A stretch of DNA of 59,303 nt from an uncultured bacterium. GTDB lineage: Bacteria > Bacillota > Clostridia > Oscillospirales > Oscillospiraceae. Under the pieces are notes generated by a model. It had not been told where the DNA came from. It was given only the letters and a program-made list of their open reading frames with translations, and ran no database searches. The stretch lies in NCBI GenBank assembly GCA_948469375.1, contig CAOKLO010000016.1, positions 1 through 59,303 of the forward strand, read 5' to 3'. A program made the translations under genes and the position numbers. The first letter of the stretch is position 1. The number at the start of each line of letters is the position of its first letter. Of the stretch, positions 18,807 to 26,514 are shown one piece after another.

Positions 18807-19202
18807 ATGTATACAATTTTGATCCTGCTCTTGATTTTTCTTCCACTGATAGGCATTCTCTGCTATTTCGGAATTATAACCACCCGGGTTGGCAGCGGCT
18901 GGCTAATCGCCGATTTCAGCTTCCCCACCCGGTGGGAAGGAAGGCTTCAGAGCTCCTCCGGCTTATTCCGACGAAACTTTGTGATTTTTCAGAAATACAG
19001 TACGCTCGCTGTGGAAATTGAAACGACCTCCGGAACTTTGGATTTTGAGGTAACCGCACCCGACGGCTCCGCCCTATCCCCCACTTCCGGTGTCTATGGG
19101 CGGGACGCTTCCATCCTCATCGACGTAAGCCGGCTAAAGCGTTGCTCCGTCACTCTGCGGGCGGACCACTTTGATGGGCAATTTCACATTGGGCTCCAAT
19201 AA
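18807..19202 (+). CDS. Small membrane-anchored protein of unknown function
   Basis: 131 aa with one N-terminal transmembrane segment (about 3-25) and a C-terminal domain with alternating hydrophobic residues suggesting a beta sandwich (TLAVEIETTSGTLDFEVTAPDG). I do not recognise the family. An AGAGGAGG ribosome-binding site lies 8 bases before the ATG. It follows the phosphatase-acetyltransferase gene by 15 bases and is closed by a terminator, so it is the likely last gene of the pyr transcript. Confidence 0.7.
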   Translation: MYTILILLLIFLPLIGILCYFGIITTRVGSGWLIADFSFPTRWEGRLQSSSGLFRRNFVIFQKYSTLAVEIETTSGTLDFEVTAPDGSALSPTSGVYGRDASILIDVSRLKRCSVTLRADHFDGQFHIGLQ

Positions 19203-19219
19203 GCGCATTTGAAAAACCG

Positions 19220-19254
19220 CAGGGCGGCTGGACATATCCAGCCGCCCTGTTTTA
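19220..19254. terminator. Bidirectional terminator after the pyr operon
   Basis: A 13-base-pair perfect hairpin (19220-19232 with 19237-19249) is followed by TTTTAATT on the plus strand and preceded by AAAAA, which gives a T run on the minus strand. It serves both the pyr transcript and the convergent lipoprotein gene. Confidence 0.88.
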
Positions 19255-19255
19255 A

Positions 19256-19672
19256 TTACCGCATGGCCCCGCCAATATCCCGGGCAGCGTTGCCCACGGC
19301 GTCGCCCGCGTCACGGACTGCGTCGCCCGCTCCTTGAACCAGATCGCCTGCGGCGTCGCCGATATCATCCACCATATTTCCGGTGCCGCCGTCCGGCTTC
19401 CCGTCGTTGTTTTGGTCATTGGTGCCGCCTGCGCCGCCGCCCTGGGCCGCGTCGTTGCCTACATTGGCGCTGTGTTGAGCACCGCCGCCAACGTCAGCAC
19501 TGTTCCGAACGTCGTCCACTCTGTCACTGGCTTTGTCATTGTGATCGGACGACACATTATTGCTGGGCTGTTCGGAAGCCGCGCTGTTATTATCACGATT
19601 GGCAGAGCAGCCTGTCAGCGCCATGACCATGACACAGGCCATAGAAAGAGCGAAACACTTCAGCTTCATCAT
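19256..19672 (-). CDS. Small low-complexity lipoprotein
   Basis: 138 aa. A lipoprotein signal peptide ends in the lipobox ALTGC with Cys22 as the acylated residue. The mature part is rich in Asn, Asp, Gly and Ala, with a disordered region followed by a C-terminal run of short imperfect GDAxxxAGDAV repeats (about residues 100-138), likely an amphipathic helix. I know no function; similar Asp/Gly/Ala-rich lipoproteins occur in related Clostridia. A strong AGGAGG site lies 6 bases before the ATG. It is a single-gene unit ending in a shared terminator. Confidence 0.75.
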   Translation of the reverse strand: MMKLKCFALSMACVMVMALTGCSANRDNNSAASEQPSNNVSSDHNDKASDRVDDVRNSADVGGGAQHSANVGNDAAQGGGAGGTNDQNNDGKPDGGTGNMVDDIGDAAGDLVQGAGDAVRDAGDAVGNAARDIGGAMR

Positions 19673-19789
19673 TACATGCCTCCTGCTTTTTCTTCATGTT
19701 CCCCGCAACTCATTATGTGCCGGTCTGGTCCATTCAAAGCAGGTATTTTTTGTTTTTTTATCCAAACAAAGCTGTTTTGTCTCAGATCT

Positions 19790-20010
19790 TCGGCAGCTTG
19801 CCAGGAAGCGGGCAATGTCCTCGTCCGCAGGAATCGTGCCGGCCATCACGTATCGCGGAACTGCTCATAGTCCAACCATATCAAAGCAGCCGGTCGCGGT
19901 ACGGGGGTTATGACCAACGCCATTTTGACCGTCAAAATGAATCGTTTGCTTGCGAGTTTGACTGTGACATGAAGGAGACGATGAGCTGGGAACGAGGGAT
20001 GGTGAATGGA
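19790..20010 (-). pseudogene. Decayed protein-coding remnant with frameshifts
   Basis: On the minus strand a coding-like stretch can be read only by changing frame twice: ALIWLDYEQFRDT in one frame, then VMAGTIPADEDIARFLAS in a second (one base short at RDT/VMAG), then LPKI and a stop at about 19791-19793 in a third. Each change equals the loss of one base, which is what a decaying gene shows. I cannot name the family. No intact start or ribosome-binding site is present. Confidence 0.4.
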
Positions 20011-20140
20011 GAAAATGGGTCCCATACGACACTTTTTCCGGCGGCTGGTCTATCTTTGGCACAGACACAGAGTCCATGGAGTTCGCAGGGGATAGGACGT
20101 TTGTCCAGGAAATGCTGGAAGTGGTGCGCTGAGCTCTTCC
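19940..20140 (+). other. Gene-free interval with a second coding-like fragment
   Basis: Between the lipoprotein gene and the riboflavin operon (19673-20220) there is no intact gene. Apart from the minus-strand remnant, a plus-strand fragment reads DGEWRKWVPYDTFSGGW and then MEFAGDRTFVQEMLEVV before a TGA at about 20130. It has no start codon in a plausible place. Its composition looks like protein, so it may be the tail of another broken gene; it may also be chance. Confidence 0.25.
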
Positions 20141-20177
20141 AGCCCTGCGGACACTCCCAAAACAAACGCGGAACTGG

Positions 20178-20216
20178 CAAACGGGCGGTTATCCACCACG
20201 GATGACCGCCCGTTTC
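20178..20216 (-). terminator. Terminator of the riboflavin operon
   Basis: An 11-base-pair hairpin made of AAACGGGCGGT and ACCGCCCGTTT lies directly beyond the ribH stop codon. The last stem bases provide the short T tract on the minus strand. Confidence 0.7.
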
Positions 20217-20220
20217 AATT

Positions 20221-20688
20221 TCAAGCCTCCAGCTCCTGGATGAGGTTCACCATCTCAATGGCCCCCACGGCGCAGTCGTAGCCCTTGTTCCCGGCCTTGG
20301 TGCCCGCCCGTTCAATGGCCTGCTCAATGTTCTCGGTGGTGAGCACCCCGAACATCACCGGCACGCCGGTCTCCAGCGACACAGCGGCGATGCCCTTGGA
20401 AGCCTCATTGCACACATAGTCATAGTGGCTGGTGGACCCCCGGATCACCGCGCCCAGGCAGATCACCGCGTCATACTTCCCGCTTTTCGCCATTTTGGAA
20501 GCGATGAGCGGAATCTCAAATGCTCCGGGCACCCAGGCCACATGGATGTCCTCCTCCCGCACGTCGTGGCGGAGCAGCCCATCCATAGCACCGCTGAGCA
20601 GCTTGGAGGTGATAAACTCGTTAAAGCGGGAGGCCACAATGCCCACCTTAATTTCCTTGGATACCAGTTTGCCTTCAAATGTTTTCAT
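20221..20688 (-). CDS. ribH: 6,7-dimethyl-8-ribityllumazine synthase
   Basis: Condenses the ribityl-aminouracil with dihydroxybutanone phosphate, forming the icosahedral or pentameric lumazine synthase. [43 protein letters not shown] (with the catalytic His in the STSHYDYV segment) and [11 protein letters not shown] are the standard motifs. The frame runs to 20709, but the ATG at 20688 (MKTFEGKLV) follows AGAAAGGAAG and gives 155 aa, the normal size. It is the last gene of the rib operon, about 20 bases after ribBA. Confidence 0.97.
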   Translation of the reverse strand: MKTFEGKLVSKEIKVGIVASRFNEFITSKLLSGAMDGLLRHDVREEDIHVAWVPGAFEIPLIASKMAKSGKYDAVICLGAVIRGSTSHYDYVCNEASKGIAAVSLETGVPVMFGVLTTENIEQAIERAGTKAGNKGYDCAVGAIEMVNLIQELEA

Positions 20689-20709
20689 GATGATGCTTCC
20701 TTTCTGCAT

Positions 20710-21909
20710 TTAGTAGCTCAAAATATGTCCCATCCGGGCCTGCTTGGTCCGCAGATAAAACAAATCGTGGGCGGTGGCCGCCATCTGGATGGGCTCCCGC
20801 CGGGTAATCTCCAGCCCAAACTCGGACAGCTGGTACACCTTGTCTGGGTTGTTGGTAAGCAGACGCATACTCTTAACCCCTAGCTCCCGCAGAATCTGGG
20901 CGCCAATGTAATACTCCCGCTCATCCCCAGCGAAGCCCAGGGCCAAGTTGGCCTCCAGGGTATCCATGCCCTGCTCCTGAAGCTCGTAAGCCCGCAGCTT
21001 GTTGATGAGTCCGATGCCCCGGCCCTCTTGGCGCATATACAGCAGGATGCCCCGGCCCTCTTTTTCGATCTGAGTCATGGCAGAGGCCAGCTGCTGTCCG
21101 CAGTCGCAGCGCAGGGAGCCGAAAGTGTCTCCGGTGAGGCACTCGGAGTGGACCCGGCACAGCACGTCCTTTCCGTCGCCGATATCGCCCTTCACCAGCG
21201 CCACATGATGCTCGCCGTTCAGCCGGTTCACAAAGCCGCAGGCGGTAAACTCGCCATATTTGGTGGGCAGCTTTATGGTGGTCACCCGGTCCACCAACTG
21301 CTCGTGGCACTTACGGTAGTTTTGCAGGTCTTTGATGGTGATAAACTTCATATCCCAGCGCTTTGCCAGCTCCATCAATTCGGGCGTGCGCATCATGGTG
21401 CCGTCCTCCCGCATGATCTCGCAGCAAAGACCGCACTCCTTCAGCCCCGCCAGACGGCACAGGTCCACGGTGGCTTCAGTGTGGCCCTCCCGCTCCAGAA
21501 CGCCGTTTTTCTTGGCCAGCAGAGGGAACATATGCCCCGGCCTGCGGAAATCCTCCGGCCTGGTTTCCTCTGCCACGCAGGCCATGGCGGTGACGGACCG
21601 CTCGGCGGCGGAAATGCCGGTGGAGGTGGAGGCGTGGTCGATGGAAATGGTGAAGGCGGTCTCATGGTTGTCGGTGTTGGTGCGCACCATCTGGGGGATT
21701 CTCAGCCGTTCCACGTATTCCTCCGACATGGGCATACAGATCAGTCCCTTGCCGTGGGTGGCCATAAAGTTGATGTTTTCCGTGGTGGCGAACTGGGCGG
21801 CACAGATGAAATCGCCCTCGTTTTCCCGCTCCGGATCGTCCGTCACAAGAATGATTTTTCCCTGCCGCAGCTCTTCCAGAGCCTCTTCTACGGTGTTGAA
21901 TGGTACCAT
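20710..21909 (-). CDS. ribBA: Bifunctional DHBP synthase/GTP cyclohydrolase II RibBA
   Basis: The N-terminal half (about 1-205) is 3,4-dihydroxy-2-butanone-4-phosphate synthase: [15 protein letters not shown] holds the acidic metal ligands and [10 protein letters not shown] the substrate loop. The C-terminal half is GTP cyclohydrolase II with the zinc cysteines in [15 protein letters not shown] and the catalytic REGRGIGL. Both entry reactions of riboflavin synthesis are thus in one chain. The open frame extends to 22218 over ribE, but an AGGAGGGAC site just before the ATG at 21909 fixes the start; 399 aa is usual. Confidence 0.97.
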   Translation of the reverse strand: MVPFNTVEEALEELRQGKIILVTDDPERENEGDFICAAQFATTENINFMATHGKGLICMPMSEEYVERLRIPQMVRTNTDNHETAFTISIDHASTSTGISAAERSVTAMACVAEETRPEDFRRPGHMFPLLAKKNGVLEREGHTEATVDLCRLAGLKECGLCCEIMREDGTMMRTPELMELAKRWDMKFITIKDLQNYRKCHEQLVDRVTTIKLPTKYGEFTACGFVNRLNGEHHVALVKGDIGDGKDVLCRVHSECLTGDTFGSLRCDCGQQLASAMTQIEKEGRGILLYMRQEGRGIGLINKLRAYELQEQGMDTLEANLALGFAGDEREYYIGAQILRELGVKSMRLLTNNPDKVYQLSEFGLEITRREPIQMAATAHDLFYLRTKQARMGHILSY

Positions 21910-21923
21910 AATTTCTGTCCCTC

Positions 21924-22571
21924 CTAAAATCCGTACCGGGACAAGAATTCCCGGGTGATGGCGCTGCCTTCCCGCCGTGGTTGGCCGGTACTCAGCAGCT
22001 TTTCCACATATTTTCCGATCACGTCCGTCTCCAGGTTCACCAGGTCGCCCTCCCGGCGCTCCTGTAACACGGTCTGCGCCACAGTGTGGGGAATGGCAGA
22101 AATGGAAAAATCCGCCTGCGTGACCCTTGCCACGGTGAGACTGATGCCGTCTATGGCAACAGAGCCCTTCTCCACAATATAGTGCAGCACCTCCGGGGCC
22201 GTCCCCACCGTATACCAAACAGCGGTATCGTCCCGGCGTATGTGGAGGAGTTTTCCCAGCCCATCCACATGGCCGGACACAATATGTCCGCCAAAGCGCC
22301 CATCCGCCGGCATGGCCCGTTCCAGATTCACATGGGAGCCGGAAGTCAGCCCTGCCAGCGCAGAGCGGTTCAATGTCTCATGCATAACGTCTGCCGAAAA
22401 GCTGTCGCTCCCCAGCAACCTGACGGTGAGGCAGATACCGTTGACCGCGATGCTGTCGCCGATTTTGGTACCCTCTAGGACGGTCTCCGCCCGAATGGTC
22501 AGGACGGCGGAGTGTCGGCCTTTTTTGACGCGCTCTACGGTGCCGATTTCTTCAATGATCCCGGTGAACAT
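21924..22571 (-). CDS. ribE: Riboflavin synthase alpha chain
   Basis: Dismutates two lumazine molecules to riboflavin and the ribityl-aminouracil. The two homologous barrels are visible: [12 protein letters not shown] at the N-terminus with [14 protein letters not shown], and the second repeat with [11 protein letters not shown] and [13 protein letters not shown]. 215 aa matches the family. The start overlaps ribD by 20 bases, so the two are coupled, and ribBA follows after 14 bases. Confidence 0.96.
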   Translation of the reverse strand: MFTGIIEEIGTVERVKKGRHSAVLTIRAETVLEGTKIGDSIAVNGICLTVRLLGSDSFSADVMHETLNRSALAGLTSGSHVNLERAMPADGRFGGHIVSGHVDGLGKLLHIRRDDTAVWYTVGTAPEVLHYIVEKGSVAIDGISLTVARVTQADFSISAIPHTVAQTVLQERREGDLVNLETDVIGKYVEKLLSTGQPRREGSAITREFLSRYGF

Positions 22572-23655
22572 ATTCTACCTCGCTTTCCAGCAAAAAGTCC
22601 TCGCCTAGCTGGGTAATTGTGGTGTTTTTCAGCCGAAACGCTTCGGCTGGAGACGAAACGCCCAGGCCCTCCACCGGTGTTTTTGCATCCCGGCCACCGA
22701 ATATCTTGGGCGCGACATACGCCTGCACCTTCTGCACCACGCCGCTTTTCAGCGCGGCCCAATTCAGTGTGCCGCCGCCCTCCAGCAGGACGCTGTCGAT
22801 CTGCTCCTGCCCCAACATTTTCACGAACTGCTTCAGGTCCACATGATTGCCCTTTCCGCCTACGGTCAGGACACGGCACCCGGCCTTTTCATAGGCTGAG
22901 TGCTTTTTATTGTCCGCGCAGCACGTGGCCAGGATGGTGGGCGCTTCCTTTGCGGTGGTCACCACCTGGGCCGTCAGCGGAGTACGCAGATGGGTGTCGC
23001 AAATGATGCGGACAGGATTTTTCCCATCAGGCAAGCGGCAAGTCAGCAGCGGATCGTCCGCCAATACTGTTCCAACCCCTGCCATAATGGCACTGTACCG
23101 ATGCCGCTGCCGTTGGACATGGGTCCTGGCCTCCTCCCCAGTGACCCACTGGGAGGCCCCGGTATAGGCTGCGATTTTCCCATCCATGGTCATGGCGTAT
23201 TTCATCACCACAAGTGGCTGCGCCGTTTGGATGTAGTGGAAAAACACTTCGTTGAGCCGGTTGCACTCCTCCCGAAGAATACCTTCCACCACCTCCACGC
23301 CGTGCTCCCGCAGAATCCTGATCCCCTTCCCCGCCACCAGTGGATTGGGATCCCCAGATCCCACCACCACCCGGCGGATTCCCGCCTCTAGGATAGCGTC
23401 GGTGCAGGGCGGCTGGCGCCCGTGGTGACAACAGGGCTCCAGCGTGACGTACAGCACCGCTCCCCTTGGGTCCTGGACGCAGGAGGCCAACGCATTTCGT
23501 TCCGCATGGGGCTGGCCGCACCGTTTGTGCCATCCCTGCCCAATGATCTGCCCATCCTTTACGATGAGCGCCCCCACCATGGGATTGGGCGAAGTCCAGC
23601 CCAGGCCCTGCTCCGCCAGCTCCAGCGCCAAACGCATATAGTCACGGTCTCTCAC
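22552..23655 (-). CDS. ribD: Bifunctional riboflavin deaminase/reductase RibD
   Basis: Deaminates and then reduces the pyrimidine intermediate of riboflavin synthesis. The N-terminal deaminase (about 1-145) has the zinc motif PHAERNAL and PCCHHGRQPPC; the C-terminal reductase (about 147-360) starts VVMKYAMTMDGKIA and has LLEGGGTLNWA. The start is GTG (MRDRDYM) preceded by GAGGTGAT. 367 aa is typical. It is the first gene of the rib operon, controlled by the FMN riboswitch about 160 bases upstream. Confidence 0.96.
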   Translation of the reverse strand: MRDRDYMRLALELAEQGLGWTSPNPMVGALIVKDGQIIGQGWHKRCGQPHAERNALASCVQDPRGAVLYVTLEPCCHHGRQPPCTDAILEAGIRRVVVGSGDPNPLVAGKGIRILREHGVEVVEGILREECNRLNEVFFHYIQTAQPLVVMKYAMTMDGKIAAYTGASQWVTGEEARTHVQRQRHRYSAIMAGVGTVLADDPLLTCRLPDGKNPVRIICDTHLRTPLTAQVVTTAKEAPTILATCCADNKKHSAYEKAGCRVLTVGGKGNHVDLKQFVKMLGQEQIDSVLLEGGGTLNWAALKSGVVQKVQAYVAPKIFGGRDAKTPVEGLGVSSPAEAFRLKNTTITQLGEDFLLESEVEYVHRDH

Positions 23656-23678
23656 ATCATCACCTCAAAGCAACACAA

Positions 23679-23708
23679 AATGCCTTGAACAAAGTCGTTC
23701 AAGGCATT
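23679..23708 (-). repeat. Perfect 12-base inverted repeat in the ribD leader
   Basis: AATGCCTTGAAC (23679-23690) and its exact complement (23697-23708) flank a 6-base loop, between the riboswitch terminator and ribD. On the rib transcript the stem is followed by TTTTGTGTT, so it could act as a second, weaker terminator or as an mRNA-stabilising 5' hairpin. Confidence 0.7.
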
Positions 23709-23741
23709 GGAAATAGCCGGGGGTCCCCGCGTCCATTAAAC

Positions 23742-23775
23742 AAAAAACTCCGGAACGGTACACCATTCCAGAGCA
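23742..23775 (-). terminator. Riboswitch-controlled terminator
   Basis: Downstream of the FMN aptamer the minus strand carries the stem CTCTGGAATGG/CCGTTCCGGAG with a 4-base loop and then TTTTTTG. This is the expected off-switch when FMN is bound. Confidence 0.8.
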
Positions 23776-23814
23776 AAGCCAGGAGCGCGTGGATAAACTC
23801 TCCCCACGTCTCAC

Positions 23815-23926
23815 AAATCTTCTTTTTATCCAGACTATACTGTCGGCCTCGGAGTTTCACCGAGTCTGCCTTTCGGCCCGTGGGCTTTACCACCGGTGGG
23901 GAATTGCACCCCGCCCTGAAGATTTC
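23815..23926 (-). promoter_or_regulatory. FMN riboswitch (RFN element)
   Basis: The minus strand has the canonical RFN signature in order: a 5' stem base AAATCTTC, GGGCGGGGTGCAATTCCCCACC, CGGTGGTAAAGCC, CCGCGGGCC-like GGGCCGAAAGG, ACTCGGTGAAACTCCGA and GGCCGACAGTATAGTCTGGAT, closing with GAAGATTT. It binds FMN and lowers expression of the rib operon by premature termination. Both closing stem arms are visible. It lies between the promoter (23944-23972) and ribD. Confidence 0.96.
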
Positions 23927-23943
23927 TATTCAATTTACAGCAT

Positions 23944-23972
23944 AGTATACACACTTGCGCTGCTCTTGTCAA
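23944..23972 (-). promoter_or_regulatory. Promoter of the riboflavin operon
   Basis: A consensus TTGACA (23972-23967), 17-base spacer and TATACT (23949-23944) place the start a few bases before the RFN element. Confidence 0.85.
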
Positions 23973-24020
23973 GCCCCTTCTGGTTGAATGTGAGCATCTA
24001 TGTATCAGCTAAATCCTTTT

Positions 24021-24063
24021 CAAAAAGAAAGCGGTCATTTCTTAATGAAATGACCGCTTTCTT
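24021..24063 (-). terminator. Terminator of the tRNA-Arg gene
   Basis: A 17-base-pair perfect hairpin, AAGAAAGCGGTCATTTC (24025-24041) with its complement at 24047-24063, begins right after the encoded CCA and is followed by TTTTTG on the minus strand. Confidence 0.88.
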
Positions 24064-24140
24064 TGGTACGGCTGAAGGGATTCGAACCCCCGACCTTTTG
24101 GTTCGTAGCCAAACACTCTATCCAGCTGAGCTACAGCCGC
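24064..24140 (-). tRNA. tRNA-Arg (anticodon ACG)
   Basis: A complete cloverleaf on the minus strand: acceptor GCGGCTG/CAGCCGT, D arm TAGCTCAGCTGGATAGAG, anticodon stem TTTGG/CCAAA with loop CTACGAA giving ACG, T arm GGGGGTTCGAATCCC, and an encoded CCA. The A34 would need TadA-type editing to inosine to read all CGN-type codons it serves (established for this tRNA). Confidence 0.97.
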
Positions 24141-24162
24141 ATACGCTCCTTAGAGCTTGCTT

Positions 24163-24191
24163 ATAATACCACATCAGTTTGGAAAATGCAA
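24163..24191 (-). promoter_or_regulatory. Promoter of tRNA-Arg
   Basis: TTGCAT (24191-24186), a 17-base spacer and TATTAT (24168-24163) lie about 23 bases before the mature tRNA. Confidence 0.65.
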
Positions 24192-24227
24192 GTGTTTTTT
24201 TCTCTTTTTCCAAAATTTTTTTATTTG

Positions 24228-24272
24228 TGACAAATGCAGGGGCCGGATATATCCATCCAACCCCTGCGCACA
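24228..24272 (-). terminator. Possible terminator after the SLH gene
   Basis: GCAGGGG...CCCCTGC forms an imperfect hairpin just after the stop codon of the SLH gene; the T-rich stretch begins only about 20 bases later, so the efficiency is uncertain. Confidence 0.45.
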
Positions 24273-24273
24273 C

Positions 24274-25326
24274 TCATCTTGCGGCCCAGCCTGTAAACCG
24301 GTGGAGTATAGCAGCCACCTCCGCCCGGGTAGCATCTCCGTTTGGCAGCAGCAAACCGTTGCTGCCGTTAAGAATTCCCGAGCCCACCGCCCAGGAGACG
24401 GCCTGCTGCCCCCAGGACGCCACCGCCCCGGCATCCCCAAATCCGGACAGGTTGGCGGAAGCGCTCACATCATAACCCATCCTTTGGGCATAACGATAGA
24501 GAATCACCACGATCTCCTGACGGGTCACATGGGAGAAGGGGTCGAAGCGACTGGGTTCCACCCCGGACACCACCCCTAGAGAACCCGCCCAGACCGTTCC
24601 CGCAGTGTACCACTGCCCATCAGGAATGTCCCGAAACAGCGCGGAATAATTTACCGCAGGCTCCCCTGCCATACGGTGGAGCACCGTAGTCATCATACAG
24701 CGCTGCATCTTATCCTCGGGGGCAAATCTGGTGGGGCTGTCTCCATGAAACAGCCTGTTTTGATACACATAGGCCACGTCGTCGTAATACCACGCCCCCT
24801 GCCCTACATCCGTAAAGGGCAGGCTTACCGGAGGCTGCACCGGATCTCCCGCGGCAACGCTCCATTTACCCTCCGCCATCCACTGGGCGGCACTGGAGGC
24901 TACTATCAGCGTGACATCCGTTCCCGCCAAATAGCGATGGCCCGCGCTGAGCGCTCCGCCCACAGACACCTCACTGCCTGCCGTGGCGTCTATCAGGGCC
25001 CCGCTGCGCACCATACCGCTCCCCGACATCCAGATCAAACCAGAGCCGGTCGTGCCGGTCATGATGTCTCCATTGACCCCCGCCTGGACCGTAAAGGAAC
25101 CCGCTCCGCCGCTGATCTGCCCCGCCTGGACAGTGGCCTCATTGTAGATGGCCGTGGTATCCCGATCCACCTCCTGCTTCACCGTGGCCTTCAAATCGTT
25201 CCAGAAGGTCCCGGTCAAGTAGCTGAGAGACACCAGAATCTCAGACTGGCTGGCAGAAAACGCCGCCAACACCCCTCCTGCCAATAAGACCAGAGCCACC
25301 GCACCGGACACAAATTTTTTTTTCAT
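24274..25326 (-). CDS. Exported SLH-domain surface protein
   Basis: 350 aa. An N-terminal signal peptide (MKKKF, then a hydrophobic core to about residue 24) is followed by a roughly 140-residue Gly/Ser/Thr-rich region of unknown fold and then three S-layer homology modules (from about residue 168, beginning LPFTDVGQGAWYYDDVAYVYQ; 229, LFRDIPDGQWYTAGTVWAG; 293, GFGDAGAVASWGQQAVSWA), each ending in a TRxE/VAAIL-type motif. SLH modules bind secondary cell-wall polymers, so the protein should sit on the wall. The start overlaps the rex stop by 4 bases (ATGA), with an AGGAGGAACC site, so it is translated with the redox repressor. Confidence 0.88.
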   Translation of the reverse strand: MKKKFVSGAVALVLLAGGVLAAFSASQSEILVSLSYLTGTFWNDLKATVKQEVDRDTTAIYNEATVQAGQISGGAGSFTVQAGVNGDIMTGTTGSGLIWMSGSGMVRSGALIDATAGSEVSVGGALSAGHRYLAGTDVTLIVASSAAQWMAEGKWSVAAGDPVQPPVSLPFTDVGQGAWYYDDVAYVYQNRLFHGDSPTRFAPEDKMQRCMMTTVLHRMAGEPAVNYSALFRDIPDGQWYTAGTVWAGSLGVVSGVEPSRFDPFSHVTRQEIVVILYRYAQRMGYDVSASANLSGFGDAGAVASWGQQAVSWAVGSGILNGSNGLLLPNGDATRAEVAAILHRFTGWAAR

Positions 25327-25961
25327 GGTTCCTCCTCAGAAATCATGTAGCTCAAGGTAAGTAAACTGTCGGCAAAATGGACATCCTCAATTTGGACGCC
25401 GGGCATATCCTGCTGGGGGAGCTCCACATTTGTAAAGTTCCAGATCCCCGTCACCCCGCACTCAGCCACCCTCCGGGCAGTGTCGCCCGCCACCCCCGCC
25501 GGGACAGTGAGCACACATACGCTCACCGGATCATTCCTGAGATATTCCTCCAATGAATCCACATGATGAATCGGGGTTCCGCTCAGCTCCTTTCCAACCA
25601 GCTCCGGGTCCACATCAAAGGCCGCCACCAGCTGAAACCCGTTAGATTGAAACGGGAAATTCTCCATCAGCGCCCGGCCCAGATTGCCCGCACCCAGAAT
25701 TGCCACCGTATGCTTCCGGTTCATGCCCAAAATGTCCGCCACCTCAAGGCGAAGCCGCTCCACGTTATAGCCGTACCCCTGCTGACCAAAGCAGCCGAAG
25801 CAGGACAGGTCCTGCCTGATCTGGGAAGCGGTAAGCCCCATGGATTTTGCCAGAAAGCTGGAGGAAATGCGCACGATTCCGCTGCGGCGCAGCTCGTCCA
25901 GGTGCCGGTAATACCGGGGCAGACGACGGATAACCGCAGAGGATATTTTATCTTTTTTCAT
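25323..25961 (-). CDS. rex: Redox-sensing transcriptional repressor Rex
   Basis: Dimeric repressor that senses the NADH/NAD+ ratio. The N-terminal winged helix (RRLPRYYRHLDELRRSGI, SSFLAKSMGLTASQIRQDL) binds DNA; the Rossmann domain starts VAILGAGNLGRAL and continues with AAFDVDPELVG; a C-terminal helix swaps between subunits. 212 aa is normal. Rex usually controls fermentation and respiration genes; here the only coupled gene is an SLH protein. It has a strong promoter (25996-26024). Confidence 0.95.
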   Translation of the reverse strand: MKKDKISSAVIRRLPRYYRHLDELRRSGIVRISSSFLAKSMGLTASQIRQDLSCFGCFGQQGYGYNVERLRLEVADILGMNRKHTVAILGAGNLGRALMENFPFQSNGFQLVAAFDVDPELVGKELSGTPIHHVDSLEEYLRNDPVSVCVLTVPAGVAGDTARRVAECGVTGIWNFTNVELPQQDMPGVQIEDVHFADSLLTLSYMISEEEP

Positions 25962-25995
25962 GACACAATCGTTCCTTGCCTAAAGTTTTTCATTC

Positions 25996-26024
25996 ATTTT
26001 ACCCTAAGCCGGCATGTTTGTCAA
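25996..26024 (-). promoter_or_regulatory. rex promoter
   Basis: TTGACA (26024-26019), 17-base spacer, TAAAAT (26001-25996). The TTGTCAATTTCATTGA stretch around it is loosely like a Rex operator (TTGTGAAA-n4-TTTCACAA), but the match is too weak to claim autoregulation. Confidence 0.75.
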
Positions 26025-26100
26025 TTTCATTGATGCGGAATTCACAATTTTCCATAGTTACGCATAGACTGTCTCATATCAAAACAAGGAGGAGTTGTCC

Positions 26101-26490
26101 ATGCCTCAAACAGGCACCCTTATTGTACGCGCCTTTACCTCCCAGGCCCAGCTGCCCGTATCCGGCGCCACTGTCATCATCTCCAGCCGCGAGGAAGACG
26201 GCCGCCGCAAAGTATTTTCTATCCAGACCACCGATGAGAGCGGCGGAACCAAGCCCTTTGAGCTGGAGGCCCCCGACGAAGCCCTGGGTCAGGGCCCGGG
26301 GCAGGCCGCCCCCTTTTCCAACTACTCTCTGGTTGTGGAGCACCCAGAGTATTTTCTGGCCACCTTTGAACAGCTTCAGGTGTTCCCCGGCATCGAAACG
26401 GTGCAGAACGTTCCCCTGGTCCCCCTGCCCCAGCCCTCCACAGGCGGTAACTTCACCGATCCGGTGGTAGTCACCCCCCAGCCATTGTAA
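26101..26490 (+). CDS. SleC propeptide-like protein (small, carboxypeptidase-regulatory-like fold)
   Basis: 129 aa with no signal peptide. The beginning GTLIVRAFTSQAQLPVSGA, the repeated hydrophobic strands and the FPGIETVQNVPLVPLP end look like the N-terminal, pro-domain-like part of the clostridial cortex-lytic enzyme SleC, which has a transthyretin-like beta fold. The start is ATG at 26101 because GGAGGAG lies 7 bases before it. The next gene encodes the SpoIID/peptidoglycan-binding part, so the SleC-like architecture appears split over two adjacent proteins, 24 bases apart. Family assignment is from pattern memory and is moderate. Confidence 0.7.
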   Translation: MPQTGTLIVRAFTSQAQLPVSGATVIISSREEDGRRKVFSIQTTDESGGTKPFELEAPDEALGQGPGQAAPFSNYSLVVEHPEYFLATFEQLQVFPGIETVQNVPLVPLPQPSTGGNFTDPVVVTPQPL

Positions 26491-26514
26491 GCGGCCCCAC
26501 ATAAGGAGGTATCT

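Noticed and set aside
25996-26045. Rex operator at the rex promoter
   Set aside because: TTGTCAATTTCATTGA differs too much from the palindromic Rex consensus to be called.
26025-26100. Sigma-G or sigma-E promoter before the SleC-like operon
   Set aside because: CATAGTTA near 26052 resembles a sporulation -10 box, but no matching -35 at the right spacing could be found by eye.
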